From Armatimonadota bacterium (GTDB taxonomy: Bacteria > Armatimonadota > UBA10988), in the NCBI GenBank assembly GCA_016183835.1, contig JACPDV010000363.1, positions 1 to 17,080 of the forward strand: a DNA stretch of 17,080 bases, given 5' to 3'. The notes below the pieces were generated by a model. The model searched no databases, was not told where the DNA came from, and saw nothing but the letters and a program-made list of their open reading frames with translations. The position numbers were made by a program, and so were the translations under genes. Of this stretch, positions 8,517 through 15,399 are shown one piece after another (the stretch's first letter is position 1; each line of letters starts with the position of its first letter).

Positions 8517-8536
8517 GGGCGGGGCAAGCCCCGCCC
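8517..8536. repeat. Near-perfect palindrome of a dispersed GC-rich element
   Basis: GGGCGGGGC (8517-8525), two bases AA, then GCCCCGCCC (8528-8536) form a perfect 9-bp inverted repeat. The same core, with a flanking CCTAC as here, is widely seen as an interspersed intergenic repeat in GC-rich environmental genomes. There is no T-run, so an intrinsic terminator for the 4925-8407 gene is possible only as a T-less hairpin. The rest of 8408-8620 holds nothing I recognise. Confidence 0.55.
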
Positions 8537-8620
8537 CTACGCCTGACCCGACGGCACCCGGCATCAGCCATCGCCCACCCGGCACCGATCGCAACTCAGC
8601 ATTCCCGCAATACCTACTAC

Positions 8621-8649
8621 TTGACATCGATATCTCAAAACGCGATAGT
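8621..8649 (+). promoter_or_regulatory. Sigma70-type promoter for the glycine-rich gene
   Basis: TTGACA at 8621-8626 is a perfect -35 hexamer, followed by exactly 17 bases and GATAGT at 8644-8649, which matches four of six -10 bases. The stretch from about 8600 to 8650 is clearly more AT-rich than its surroundings. Transcription would begin near 8656, about 40 bases before the ATG at 8697. It is the best promoter match in the window. Confidence 0.7.
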
Positions 8650-8696
8650 GATCTGCAGGCGCGGGTCGGGTGTTCGACGGTCGTGGGGAGAACGTG

Positions 8697-10782
8697 ATGC
8701 GACGCTGGCGGTACGTGGTCGGCTCACTGGCTCTGGCGTGGATGGTCTTCGGGAGGCGGGACGAACACCGACAACCTCAACGTGCCCGCCGGGCAGACGC
8801 AGCAGACTCCCTCCGAGCAGGTGAATGTGCGACAGAACGTGCTGGTCGACGGCACGCTCAACGCGCCCCCCTCCGGTCGCATGGTGCTCAACGTCACCGG
8901 CAACCTGACCATCAACGGCACGCTCAACGCCAACGCACCGACCCCGCCCGACCCGCCGGGGAACACGCCCCTGGGCAACGTGCCGGGCGGCATCTTCCTG
9001 GTGGGCCGCGGCAACATCAACTTCGGCCCCAATGCCCAGTTGAACACCAACGGGCCGCTGGTGGTCACCGACGACCTGACGGTGCTTGACCGGACCCTTC
9101 AGGACGCTTACGACGAGACCGACAGCGCCAGCGGCAACCTCCCCACGCTGGTGCCGCTCCCGCCGGATGACCCGGTCTTCACCCGCGCCAGCGGACCTTC
9201 GGGCGCGCCCGGCCGCGGCCGGCAGGGCCCGCTGCCGCCGATCGTCATCGGCGGCGTGTCGAACTTCGCCGGGGCGCGCGGTGACCGGCCGATCGTCGTG
9301 TTCCGCTTCAACGGTCCCAACCGCGATCTCAGTCTCAACAACTGGACCTTCACTGCGCCGGACGGCGCCCCTGGCGCCGCGGCCAACCCCCCGCCCGCCC
9401 CCGGCGCCAACGCTACCGGCGGCAACGGCAAGCCCGGGATGAACCTCTACATCTGGAACAACGGCGGTGCGATCAACATCGTGGGCAACGTAGTCCTCAA
9501 CCTGGCCGACGGTGGCGATGGCTCTGATCAGTCGGCCGAGTGCGCCACCGCGCGCGGCGGCGACGGCAGCAAGCCCGGCAACTTCCGCATGACCGCGCGC
9601 GACGGGATCGACATCACCAACGGCACGCTCCTGATCAACCCCGGCGCGGGCGGCGACGGCGGCGATGCCACCGTGACCGGCACCAACGCGCCCAACGGGT
9701 GCGACGGCGGGATCGGCTGCAACTCCACCGCCACCGGCGGCAAGGGCGGCGACAACGAGAAACGGTTCTTCGTCCGCGGGGCCGTCGGCGGCGTGGCGAA
9801 CATCACCCTCGGCCCGGTGAACGGCGGCCTCGGCGGCGAAGCCACCGCGACCGCGGGCAACGGCGGCAACGGCTCGCCCTGCTGCAACGGCGGCGCGGGC
9901 GGCGTCGGCACCGCCACCGGCGGCAAGGGCGGCAGCGCTTCGCTGAACGTGGGCGGTTTGCAGATCACCATCGGTGGGATCGTCGGCGGCCGTGGCGGCG
10001 ACGCCACCGCCACCGGAGGCAACGGCGGGCGGGGCGGCGACTGCAAGCTGGAGCCCGCCGGGAACGGCGGCGCCGGCGGCGCCGCGACCTCCACCGGCGG
10101 CACCGGTGGCTCCGGCGCCGGGCCGGGCGCCCAGGGCGGTGACGGCGGCGACGCCGTGGCCACCGGCGGCACCGGAGGCAACGGCGGCGACAGCGCCGTC
10201 CTCGTCGGCGTGGGCGGCGGCGGCGACGGACCGGGCGGCGCGGACGGGAACCCCATCGTCATCCGCCAGATCGCCTGCATCCACATCAACACTCTCGTCC
10301 CCACGGGCAACTTCTTCACGCCGGGCGTGCAGGTCGTTCCGGTGTTCGACGAGAACGAGCAGCAGACCGGCGGCACCATGCCGGTGGATCTGCGGAACAT
10401 CCCCGGCGCGCAGTACTTCTTCGACGACAACCCAGTGCCGCACATCGGGCTCCGGTCGCCGGACCAGCTCGACCTGCAGACGGGCAACGCCAATCCGGCC
10501 CTCGGCGCCCCGGTCGCGGGCGTGGACATCATCGCGCTCGACTCCACCGGGATCAACCAGACCAACCCGATGCCGGTTCGCGCCCTCGACAACTCGGGCA
10601 ACACCATCGACACGGAGATGGTGCAACTGGTGCTGGCCAACCCCGGCGGCCTCGGGCTGGCGGAGCAAGCCACGCGGGTCCTGTTCAAGAACCCGACCAG
10701 CGCCACGATTGCGCTCGTGCGCATCGAGCCGCCGACCAACTCGTTCATCACGATCCTCGAGATCTACATCCTCGACCCGTAG
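8697..10782 (+). CDS. Exported glycine-rich repeat protein, frameshift after signal peptide
   Basis: The ATG at 8697 is preceded by GGGGAG (8685-8690) with a 6-base spacer and by a good promoter. It begins MRRWRYVVGSLALAWMVF, a clear signal peptide, but this frame then turns into arginine-rich noise. The long frame (open to the stop at 10780-10782) reads GGGTNTDNLNVPAGQ directly after it, so removing one G near 8751-8753 fuses the two. The long frame has no start codon between the upstream stop (8695) and a GTG at 8782 that lacks a ribosome-binding site. The body starts with Asn/Gly-rich beta-type sequence (GNLTINGTLNA), continues with a repetitive region (about 9637-10245) of GG-x-GG-x-ATATGG units, and ends in a roughly 175-residue non-repetitive domain (VQVVPVFDENEQ to YILDP) that I do not recognise. 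It resembles PGRS-like or adhesin-type surface proteins in composition only. A surface structural or adhesive role is a guess. Confidence 0.6.
9637..10245 (+). repeat. Degenerate glycine-rich coding repeat
   Basis: Within the exported protein, a unit built around (D/E)A(T/V)AT(G/A)G(K/N/T)GG recurs about six times, for example near 9721, 9838, 9907, 10000, 10084 and 10149. At DNA level the common core is GCCACCGGCGGC followed by GGCAACGGCGG-like stretches. The spacing is irregular and the units diverge, so this is an old protein-level repeat and not a recent tandem duplication. Such GC-rich repetition is also prone to slippage and to assembly errors. Confidence 0.75.
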
Positions 10783-10801
10783 GTGAGCGGGGGGCAGAAC
10801 T

Positions 10802-10833
10802 CGGGCGGCCCGGGGGGAGTCCCGGGCCGCCCG
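10802..10833 (+). terminator. Strong GC hairpin after the glycine-rich gene
   Basis: CGGGCGGCCCGGG (10802-10814), loop GGGAGT, and CCCGGGCCGCCCG (10821-10833) form a perfect 13-bp stem starting 19 bp after the stop codon. There is no T-run behind it, so it may act as a T-less terminator, an RNA-stabilising hairpin, or both. It separates the glycine-rich gene from the MFS gene. The remaining gap to 10882 holds only a small CACGC/GCGTG inverted repeat (10849-10865) of doubtful meaning. Confidence 0.6.
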
Positions 10834-10882
10834 CCTAACCCTCGATCGCACGCGGGGATCGCGTGACCGAAGGGAGTCGCTC

Positions 10883-12289
10883 GTGAGCACGTCCACCGGT
10901 GCCGAAGTGCAGTACGATCGCAAGCGCCTGCTGATTGCCAGTTGCGTGGCCCTCGTCGCCACGGCGATGACGTTCTCGATCCGGGGCGACATCCTCAAGG
11001 CCCTCGGGATCGACTTCAGCCTCTCCCACGAGCAGCAGGGCGTCATCAGCCTGCTGGCGTTCTGGGGCTTCACGATCTCGATCCTACTGGTCGGCCCGTT
11101 GTGCGACTCCATCGGGATGGGGACCCTCCTGCGGCTCGCGGCCATCGGCCACATCGTCGGGGTCGTGCTCACCATCCTGGCCCCCAGCTACGCCGTCCTC
11201 CTGTTCGCCACGCTGATCATCGGGCTGGCCAACGGCACGGTGGAGGCCGTCTGCAACCCGCTCGTGGCCACCATGTATCCCGACGACAAATCGTCCAAGC
11301 TGAACCTGTTCCACGCCTTCTGGCCGGGCGGGATGATCATCGGCGGCCTCCTCACTTGGGTCGTCAACAAGGCCATGACCCTCCCGCCCGACCCGCTCCC
11401 CGGGCCGGCCACCTCCTTGAGCTGGAAGATCAAGATGGCTACCATCATCGTCTGCGCGGTGGCCTACCTGCTCCTGCTCTCCAAGCAGAAGTTCCCCGTC
11501 ACCGAGCGGGTGGCCTCGGGCGTGTCCAACGCCGAGATGTTCCAGGCCGCCCTGGTCCCCGGCTTCCTCCTCATGCTGTTCTGCATGTGTCTCACCGCCG
11601 TCACCGAGCTGGGGCCGGACCAGTGGGTGGGCTCAGTCTTGACCGACACCGTGGGGATCCAGGGCATCCTCTTCCTGGTCTACACCGCGGGCCTGATGTT
11701 CGTGCTGCGCTTGTACGCCAGCAAGTTCATCCACGCGCTCTCGCCGCTGGGCATGATGGTCGGCTCGGCGCTCTTGTCGTGTGTCGGCCTGTTCGCCCTC
11801 AGCTACTCCTTCACCGTCGGCGCGGCCTTCCTGGCGGCCACCATCTTCGGGCTGGGCAAGACCTTCTTCTGGCCCACCATGCTCGGCATCGCCACCGAGC
11901 GCTACCCGCGCACCGGGGCGCTCGGCCTGGCCCTGATGGGCGCCGCCGGGATGATCGCCACCAGCCTCGCCGGGCCGGTTATGGGCCGCATCTACGACAA
12001 GGGCGTGATGGCCGCCCTGCCCGCTGACGTGCAGCAACTGGTCGTGGTCGATGGCAAGGTCGACGCCACGAAGGTGGAAGCCTTGGACGAGACCCAGAAG
12101 GCCAGCGTCAAGGCTGCCAACCAGAAGGGGGCGGCCGGCACCTTCCGCGCCGTGGCCGTCCTGCCGCTCGTGCTCGTGGTGATCTTCGGGCTGATGTACG
12201 CGGGTATGAAGGCCAAGGGCGGCTACCAGGCGCTCAGCATCCACGACACGGGCAGCGGCGGAGGCGGCGGGCCGGGCGACGAGGGGTGA
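10883..12289 (+). CDS. Major facilitator superfamily transporter, sugar-type
   Basis: This is an inner-membrane secondary transporter of 468 residues. The GTG at 10883 is supported by AAGGGAG (10870-10876) six bases upstream. About twelve hydrophobic helices can be followed, from LLIASCVALVATAMTF to AVLPLVLVVIFGLMYAG. The loop after helix 2 has GPLCDSIGMGTLLRL, a variant of the MFS A-motif (G-x-x-x-D-x-x-G-r-r), and YPDDKSSKLNLFHAFWPGG resembles the central region of fucose/glucose-type sugar:H+ symporters, where an N-x-x-H-x-x-x-x-G pattern is common. A soluble insertion (about residues 375-420, rich in Lys/Asp/Glu) lies before the last helix. The substrate is not deducible; a mono- or oligosaccharide fits the neighbourhood. 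Its stop overlaps the GTG of the next gene (GTGA), implying coupled translation with the GxGYxYP protein. Confidence 0.85.
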   Translation: MSTSTGAEVQYDRKRLLIASCVALVATAMTFSIRGDILKALGIDFSLSHEQQGVISLLAFWGFTISILLVGPLCDSIGMGTLLRLAAIGHIVGVVLTILAPSYAVLLFATLIIGLANGTVEAVCNPLVATMYPDDKSSKLNLFHAFWPGGMIIGGLLTWVVNKAMTLPPDPLPGPATSLSWKIKMATIIVCAVAYLLLLSKQKFPVTERVASGVSNAEMFQAALVPGFLLMLFCMCLTAVTELGPDQWVGSVLTDTVGIQGILFLVYTAGLMFVLRLYASKFIHALSPLGMMVGSALLSCVGLFALSYSFTVGAAFLAATIFGLGKTFFWPTMLGIATERYPRTGALGLALMGAAGMIATSLAGPVMGRIYDKGVMAALPADVQQLVVVDGKVDATKVEALDETQKASVKAANQKGAAGTFRAVAVLPLVLVVIFGLMYAGMKAKGGYQALSIHDTGSGGGGGPGDEG

Positions 12290-12831
12290 TCTTCCCCGGG
12301 CTGCTCGCGCTGGCGCTCGTCGCGCCGCCGCCGCTGCACGACTGGTTCCCGCATCCGCCGCTTCCCACCGAGCTGCTGGTGCTCCCCTTCGAGGGCGACC
12401 CGCGGCGCGGCATGTTGCTCGAGTCCCTCGCCGGGCTCTGCGCGCGACACGCCCTCGACCACGGGCCCGGGCCGCTGGTCTGGGAGTACCTCGGCCACAC
12501 CGACTACCTGCGCTGGTATCTCGCCTTCGTCGCCGCGCACCACCCTAAGCTCCGCCCCATGACCCTCGACCTCGCCCTCCGCGACCTGGTCGCCCGCGGG
12601 ATCGTCAAGGGCTACCTGCTCTACCGCTACGATGCCTCCGACCGGCCGCTCCACTCGACCGGGCGGCACGATGAGAGCGCCAACGTGGCCACGTCGCTCG
12701 CCGGCCTCCTCGGCGGTGCCGTCGTCAGCGAGGACCTCGAGCCGCTCGCCAAGGCCGCCGGGCTGAAGCTGCTCGCCGACTGCCGGCCGCGGGCACCAGC
12801 GACCCGAAGGCCCGCAACGCGCGCTCGCTGA
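12286..12831 (+). CDS. GxGYxYP-family protein, N-terminal part (frameshift-split)
   Basis: Translation starts at a GTG overlapping the transporter stop (GTGA). No ribosome-binding site sits at a normal distance, as expected for re-initiation after the upstream gene. The first 20-25 residues (IFPGLLALALVAPPP) look like an export signal. The rest matches the N-terminal region of GxGYxYP-type proteins: LVWEYLGHTDYLRWYLA, LALRDLVARGIVKGYLLYRYD, ESANVATSLAGLLGGAVVSEDL and GLKLLADCR. After LADCR (about 12784) this frame degrades into Arg/Pro/Ala noise and stops at 12829-12831, exactly where the C-terminal frame opens. I read it as the front half of one gene. Proteins of this family occur in polysaccharide-degrading bacteria, often beside glycoside hydrolases, and have no established biochemical activity. 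Confidence 0.7.
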   Translation: MIFPGLLALALVAPPPLHDWFPHPPLPTELLVLPFEGDPRRGMLLESLAGLCARHALDHGPGPLVWEYLGHTDYLRWYLAFVAAHHPKLRPMTLDLALRDLVARGIVKGYLLYRYDASDRPLHSTGRHDESANVATSLAGLLGGAVVSEDLEPLAKAAGLKLLADCRPRAPATRRPATRAR

Positions 12832-13967
12832 TGATCGCTCACCGCCTGTTCGTCTCAAGCGGCTCGGGCGCGCCGTACACCCAGTCGCTGGCGCGCTGCG
12901 GGCCTGACTCGCCGGCGATCGGCTGGGGCATCGAGGCCGAGGACGCGGAGACGCTGCCGTCCTCGCGGCAGGGGCTCTTCCAGACGGCCACCAACTGGTG
13001 CCACAACCTGACCGTGCTCAGCGCCGAGCGGCCCGGCCGCGACGTGCCGTGGTCGACGCTCACTCTGCGCCGCCGCGACGAGCGGGCCGTGCCCGAGCGC
13101 GGCAAGCACTACGTCTGCCTGACCCTCACCGACGGCGACAACATCCAGTGGCTGATGGGCAACTTCAGCGGCGGCTCCGAAGGGGGCTCGTACTACGGCA
13201 ACCCGCGGCGGGGAGCGATCCCGTTCACCTGGGGCGTAGCCGCCGAGGGGCTGCTCGAGCTCTCGCCGCGGACGCTCGCGGACCTGCTCACCACCGCCAA
13301 GCCGAACGACGACTTCGTGATCTACAACGGCGGCGGCTACTTCTACCCGGACTTCTACGGGGCGGACCGGCGCGAGGACTGCCTGACTCTCCAGGCCCGC
13401 CGGCTGCGCCCGGTGATGGAGCGCACGGGCATCCGCATTCTGGCCTTCAACTTCCAGGACTGGGACGGCGAGGCGGCAATGCGGGCCTGCGGCATCTTCG
13501 CCCGCGAGCTGCCGGGGCTGCTGGGGATCCTGGCGTTCCAGTACTACCCCTACTCCGCGGGCGGCGGCGAGATCCGCTGGGTGGACGGGGTCAAGGGCGA
13601 CAGAGTGCCGGTGGTGAGCTGCCGCTACTGCGTCTGGGCGAAGACCGGCCGGCCGGCGGACAGCACGCCGTCGCAGGTGGCGGCGATGCTCAACAGCCTG
13701 CCGCGGGTGGGCGAGCGGGCGACGGCGGACGACTTCTCCTGGGTGCTGGTCCACGCCTGGTCGCGGTTCCGCGAGGCCGAGCCGCAGGACGAGGTGTCGC
13801 AGGACACGGCCGAGGGCAGCAGCCGCGGCTACGACCCGGCGGTGTGGCTCACGGAAGGGCTGGACCCGGCGGTGGTGCCGGTGACGGCGGCGCGGCTGCT
13901 GCGGCTCATCCGGAGCGGGATCACGGCACCGCCTCGAGCACCGTCCCATCCCCCGCCGCCAGCGTGA
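12831..13967 (+). CDS. GxGYxYP-family protein, C-terminal part (frameshift-split)
   Basis: This frame carries the family signature itself: NGGGYFYPDFYG with GGGYFYP encoded at 13329-13349, plus SPAIGWGIEAEDAETLPSS, GLFQTATNWCHNLTVLSA, LTLTDGDNIQWLMG, and FNFQDWDGEAAM, all typical in content and order. Its nominal ATG at 12831 is internal; the frame is open upstream and reads AGTSDPKARNARSL from about 12791, which continues the N-terminal half after one missing base near 12784-12790. Joined, the protein would be about 560 residues, a sensible length for the family. The last 15 residues (proline-rich) overlap the end of the convergent hydrolase gene by 47 bp. If the frameshift is real, this half has no signal peptide or ribosome-binding site and is likely dead. 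If it is a sequencing error, the gene is intact. Confidence 0.8.
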   Translation: MIAHRLFVSSGSGAPYTQSLARCGPDSPAIGWGIEAEDAETLPSSRQGLFQTATNWCHNLTVLSAERPGRDVPWSTLTLRRRDERAVPERGKHYVCLTLTDGDNIQWLMGNFSGGSEGGSYYGNPRRGAIPFTWGVAAEGLLELSPRTLADLLTTAKPNDDFVIYNGGGYFYPDFYGADRREDCLTLQARRLRPVMERTGIRILAFNFQDWDGEAAMRACGIFARELPGLLGILAFQYYPYSAGGGEIRWVDGVKGDRVPVVSCRYCVWAKTGRPADSTPSQVAAMLNSLPRVGERATADDFSWVLVHAWSRFREAEPQDEVSQDTAEGSSRGYDPAVWLTEGLDPAVVPVTAARLLRLIRSGITAPPRAPSHPPPPA

Positions 13968-15396
13968 CCGCGATCGTGTTGTCCGCCGCCCGCTTCAACA
14001 CCTGGCCGGTCCGCAAGTCACGCACGTCGTGCGGCTTCAGGACGTACAGCTTGAGCGTCTGCTCGTGCTCCGTGTCGTCGTTGACGATCAACGCGAAGCT
14101 GCGCTGCAGCTCCGCGTTGCTCAGCCCGCCGATCCAGCCGGGCGGCTGCACCTCGCCGAACGGCGGCTCCGCCGGCATCGCCCCGGCCAAGAGCGGCTGC
14201 AGCGTCTCCACCGCCGCGAACGCCTCGCTGAGCGCCGCGTACAGCTCCGTGGCGGAGCCGTCCGGCCGCACCAGGGCGCCAGGCGAGCCGAGCGGCGTGG
14301 CCTCCTTCACCGCCAGCGCCGGCGGGAACGTGGGCCCCACGTACGGCTTCGCCTCCGGTGCGCCATCCGGCGGCGGCGGGTAGAGGAACCAGAAGAACCC
14401 GCGCACGCCCTGCCCCACCGCCCCCCACACCATCCACCGCGTCTCCCCCACCGTCGGCGGCCGCCAGTGCAGGATCGCGCCGGGCAGCATCACCACGTCG
14501 CCCTTGTCGTCGTACTTCCACGGCCCCCACACCTCGAGGTAGCTCTGCGGCATGATCCACGGCGTGCGGCCGGCCTTCAGCGCAGCCTGCGCGGCGATCC
14601 CGGCGTGGCGGCGATACCACGCGCGCGAGCTGGCGGGCGTGTTCGGCCCGTTCGGATTGCCGGCGGCGAAGAATGGATACACGTCGGTGCAGACCGAGCC
14701 GAAGCCGGCCTTCTCGGCGTAGGTGGGCGAGTCGGGCCACATCGTGACCACCACCGCCGGCTGTTTCGCGCCCCACTCGGCGAACTTGTGGCGGAAGGTC
14801 TCCATCTCGTCGACGATCTTGCTCCCCGGCTCGTCGCACAGCGCCCAGGCGAGGATGGCCGGCGAGTCGCCCGCGGCCGCGATGGCGCGCTTGCTCTCCT
14901 TCTCCAGATACTCCCAGTTGTTCCGCCGCCAGTCGATGTTGTAGTGCAGCTCGCCGAGCGCCGGCACCAGGTGCATGCCGCGGGCGGCCATACGGTCGGC
15001 CAGCGCGCGCAGGTCGGGGATGCCCAGGTTGACCGCCCAGACGCTGTCGATGTGGTGCGCCTTCATGTCGTCCAGCACGTGCTCGACATACGCCCACTTC
15101 TCCAGCTTCATCCGGTCCGCGAGCCCCTGCACCCGCTCCCACGGCCAGTACACCCCGCGGGGGAAGGTGCCGAGGAGGTTGGGCTCCTGGGCGCAGACGG
15201 GCAACACCAGCAGGGAGAGAACGACCAGAGCTGCGTGGCAGCCCCGTCGGCCGACGTTCCGGCCCCCTCTCGCACCGGGAGACGGCTGGGGTGAGGGCCA
15301 ATGGCTACGCCCCCACGGCTCGGAACCGCCCTCACCCCAACCCTCTCCAGGCGGGAGAGGGGGCCGGATTGAGACTGCCGGCCGCGCTTCCATCAT
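13921..15396 (-). CDS. Secreted TIM-barrel glycoside hydrolase-like protein
   Basis: It has 491 residues. The ATG at 15396 follows the HEAT gene's stop by 3 bp and is preceded by GAGGAG (15408-15403) with a 6-base spacer, so this start is well supported and the two genes are probably one operon. The N-terminus is odd: residues 11-46 (RPPLPPGEGW to GARGGR) are encoded by a palindromic repeat element, and the hydrophobic export segment ALVVLSLLVLPVCA only begins near residue 55, with probable cleavage at VCA|QE. The mature part reads as a (beta/alpha)8 barrel: GVYWPWERVQ, HHIDSVWAVNL, MHLVPALGELHYN, ILAWALCDEPG (Glu189, candidate acid/base), VCTDVYPFF and MPQSYLEVWGPW (Glu288, candidate nucleophile), then a C-terminal beta domain from about 400. 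It resembles GH5/GH42-type clan GH-A barrels, but I cannot assign a family or substrate. Confidence 0.72.
   Translation of the reverse strand: MMEARPAVSIRPPLPPGEGWGEGGSEPWGRSHWPSPQPSPGARGGRNVGRRGCHAALVVLSLLVLPVCAQEPNLLGTFPRGVYWPWERVQGLADRMKLEKWAYVEHVLDDMKAHHIDSVWAVNLGIPDLRALADRMAARGMHLVPALGELHYNIDWRRNNWEYLEKESKRAIAAAGDSPAILAWALCDEPGSKIVDEMETFRHKFAEWGAKQPAVVVTMWPDSPTYAEKAGFGSVCTDVYPFFAAGNPNGPNTPASSRAWYRRHAGIAAQAALKAGRTPWIMPQSYLEVWGPWKYDDKGDVVMLPGAILHWRPPTVGETRWMVWGAVGQGVRGFFWFLYPPPPDGAPEAKPYVGPTFPPALAVKEATPLGSPGALVRPDGSATELYAALSEAFAAVETLQPLLAGAMPAEPPFGEVQPPGWIGGLSNAELQRSFALIVNDDTEHEQTLKLYVLKPHDVRDLRTGQVLKRAADNTIAVTLAAGDGTVLEAVP
15261..15365. repeat. Compound inverted-repeat element inside a coding sequence
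   Basis: Two 38-bp arms (15261-15298 and 15328-15365) are reverse complements at about 33 of 38 positions, separated by 29 bp; the right arm contains its own hairpin CCCTCTCC/GGAGAGGG. The total length, 105 bp, is exactly 35 codons. The pattern CCCTCACCCCAACCCTCTCC is a well-known motif of dispersed intergenic repeats in GC-rich bacteria. Here it lies in frame between the first ten residues and the hydrophobic export core of the hydrolase-like gene, with no stop codon. A related element lies at 1141-1249. Confidence 0.8.
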
Positions 15397-15399
15397 CCC

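Noticed and set aside
8782..8784. GTG as the true start of the glycine-rich protein
   Set aside because: No ribosome-binding site at a normal distance (the nearest GGGAGG is 25 bases away), and it would discard a promoter, ribosome-binding site and signal peptide in perfect order upstream.
9637..10245. Possible CRISPR or tandem-repeat array
   Set aside because: Units are irregularly spaced, diverged, and keep the reading frame of a glycine-rich protein; there are no equal-length unique spacers.
9528..10751. Proline-rich 407-residue antisense frame resembling an extensin-like protein
   Set aside because: PP-x-PP runs are simply the complement of the GG-x-GG repeats of the sense gene. The sense frame has the promoter, ribosome-binding site and signal peptide.
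8697..10782. Mycobacterial PE_PGRS protein
   Set aside because: There is no PE domain at the N-terminus and the C-terminal end is unlike that family; the similarity is only glycine composition.
8635..11175. An 846-residue open frame on the minus strand
   Set aside because: It is the antisense shadow of the glycine-rich gene; its Val/Ala/Gly/His bias follows from reading GGC repeats backwards, and no motif or ribosome-binding site supports it.
15180..15200. Lipoprotein signal (LPVC) in the secreted barrel protein
   Set aside because: The residue before Cys is Val and the position before is Pro, which does not fit the lipobox; VCA|QE fits an ordinary signal-peptidase I site better.
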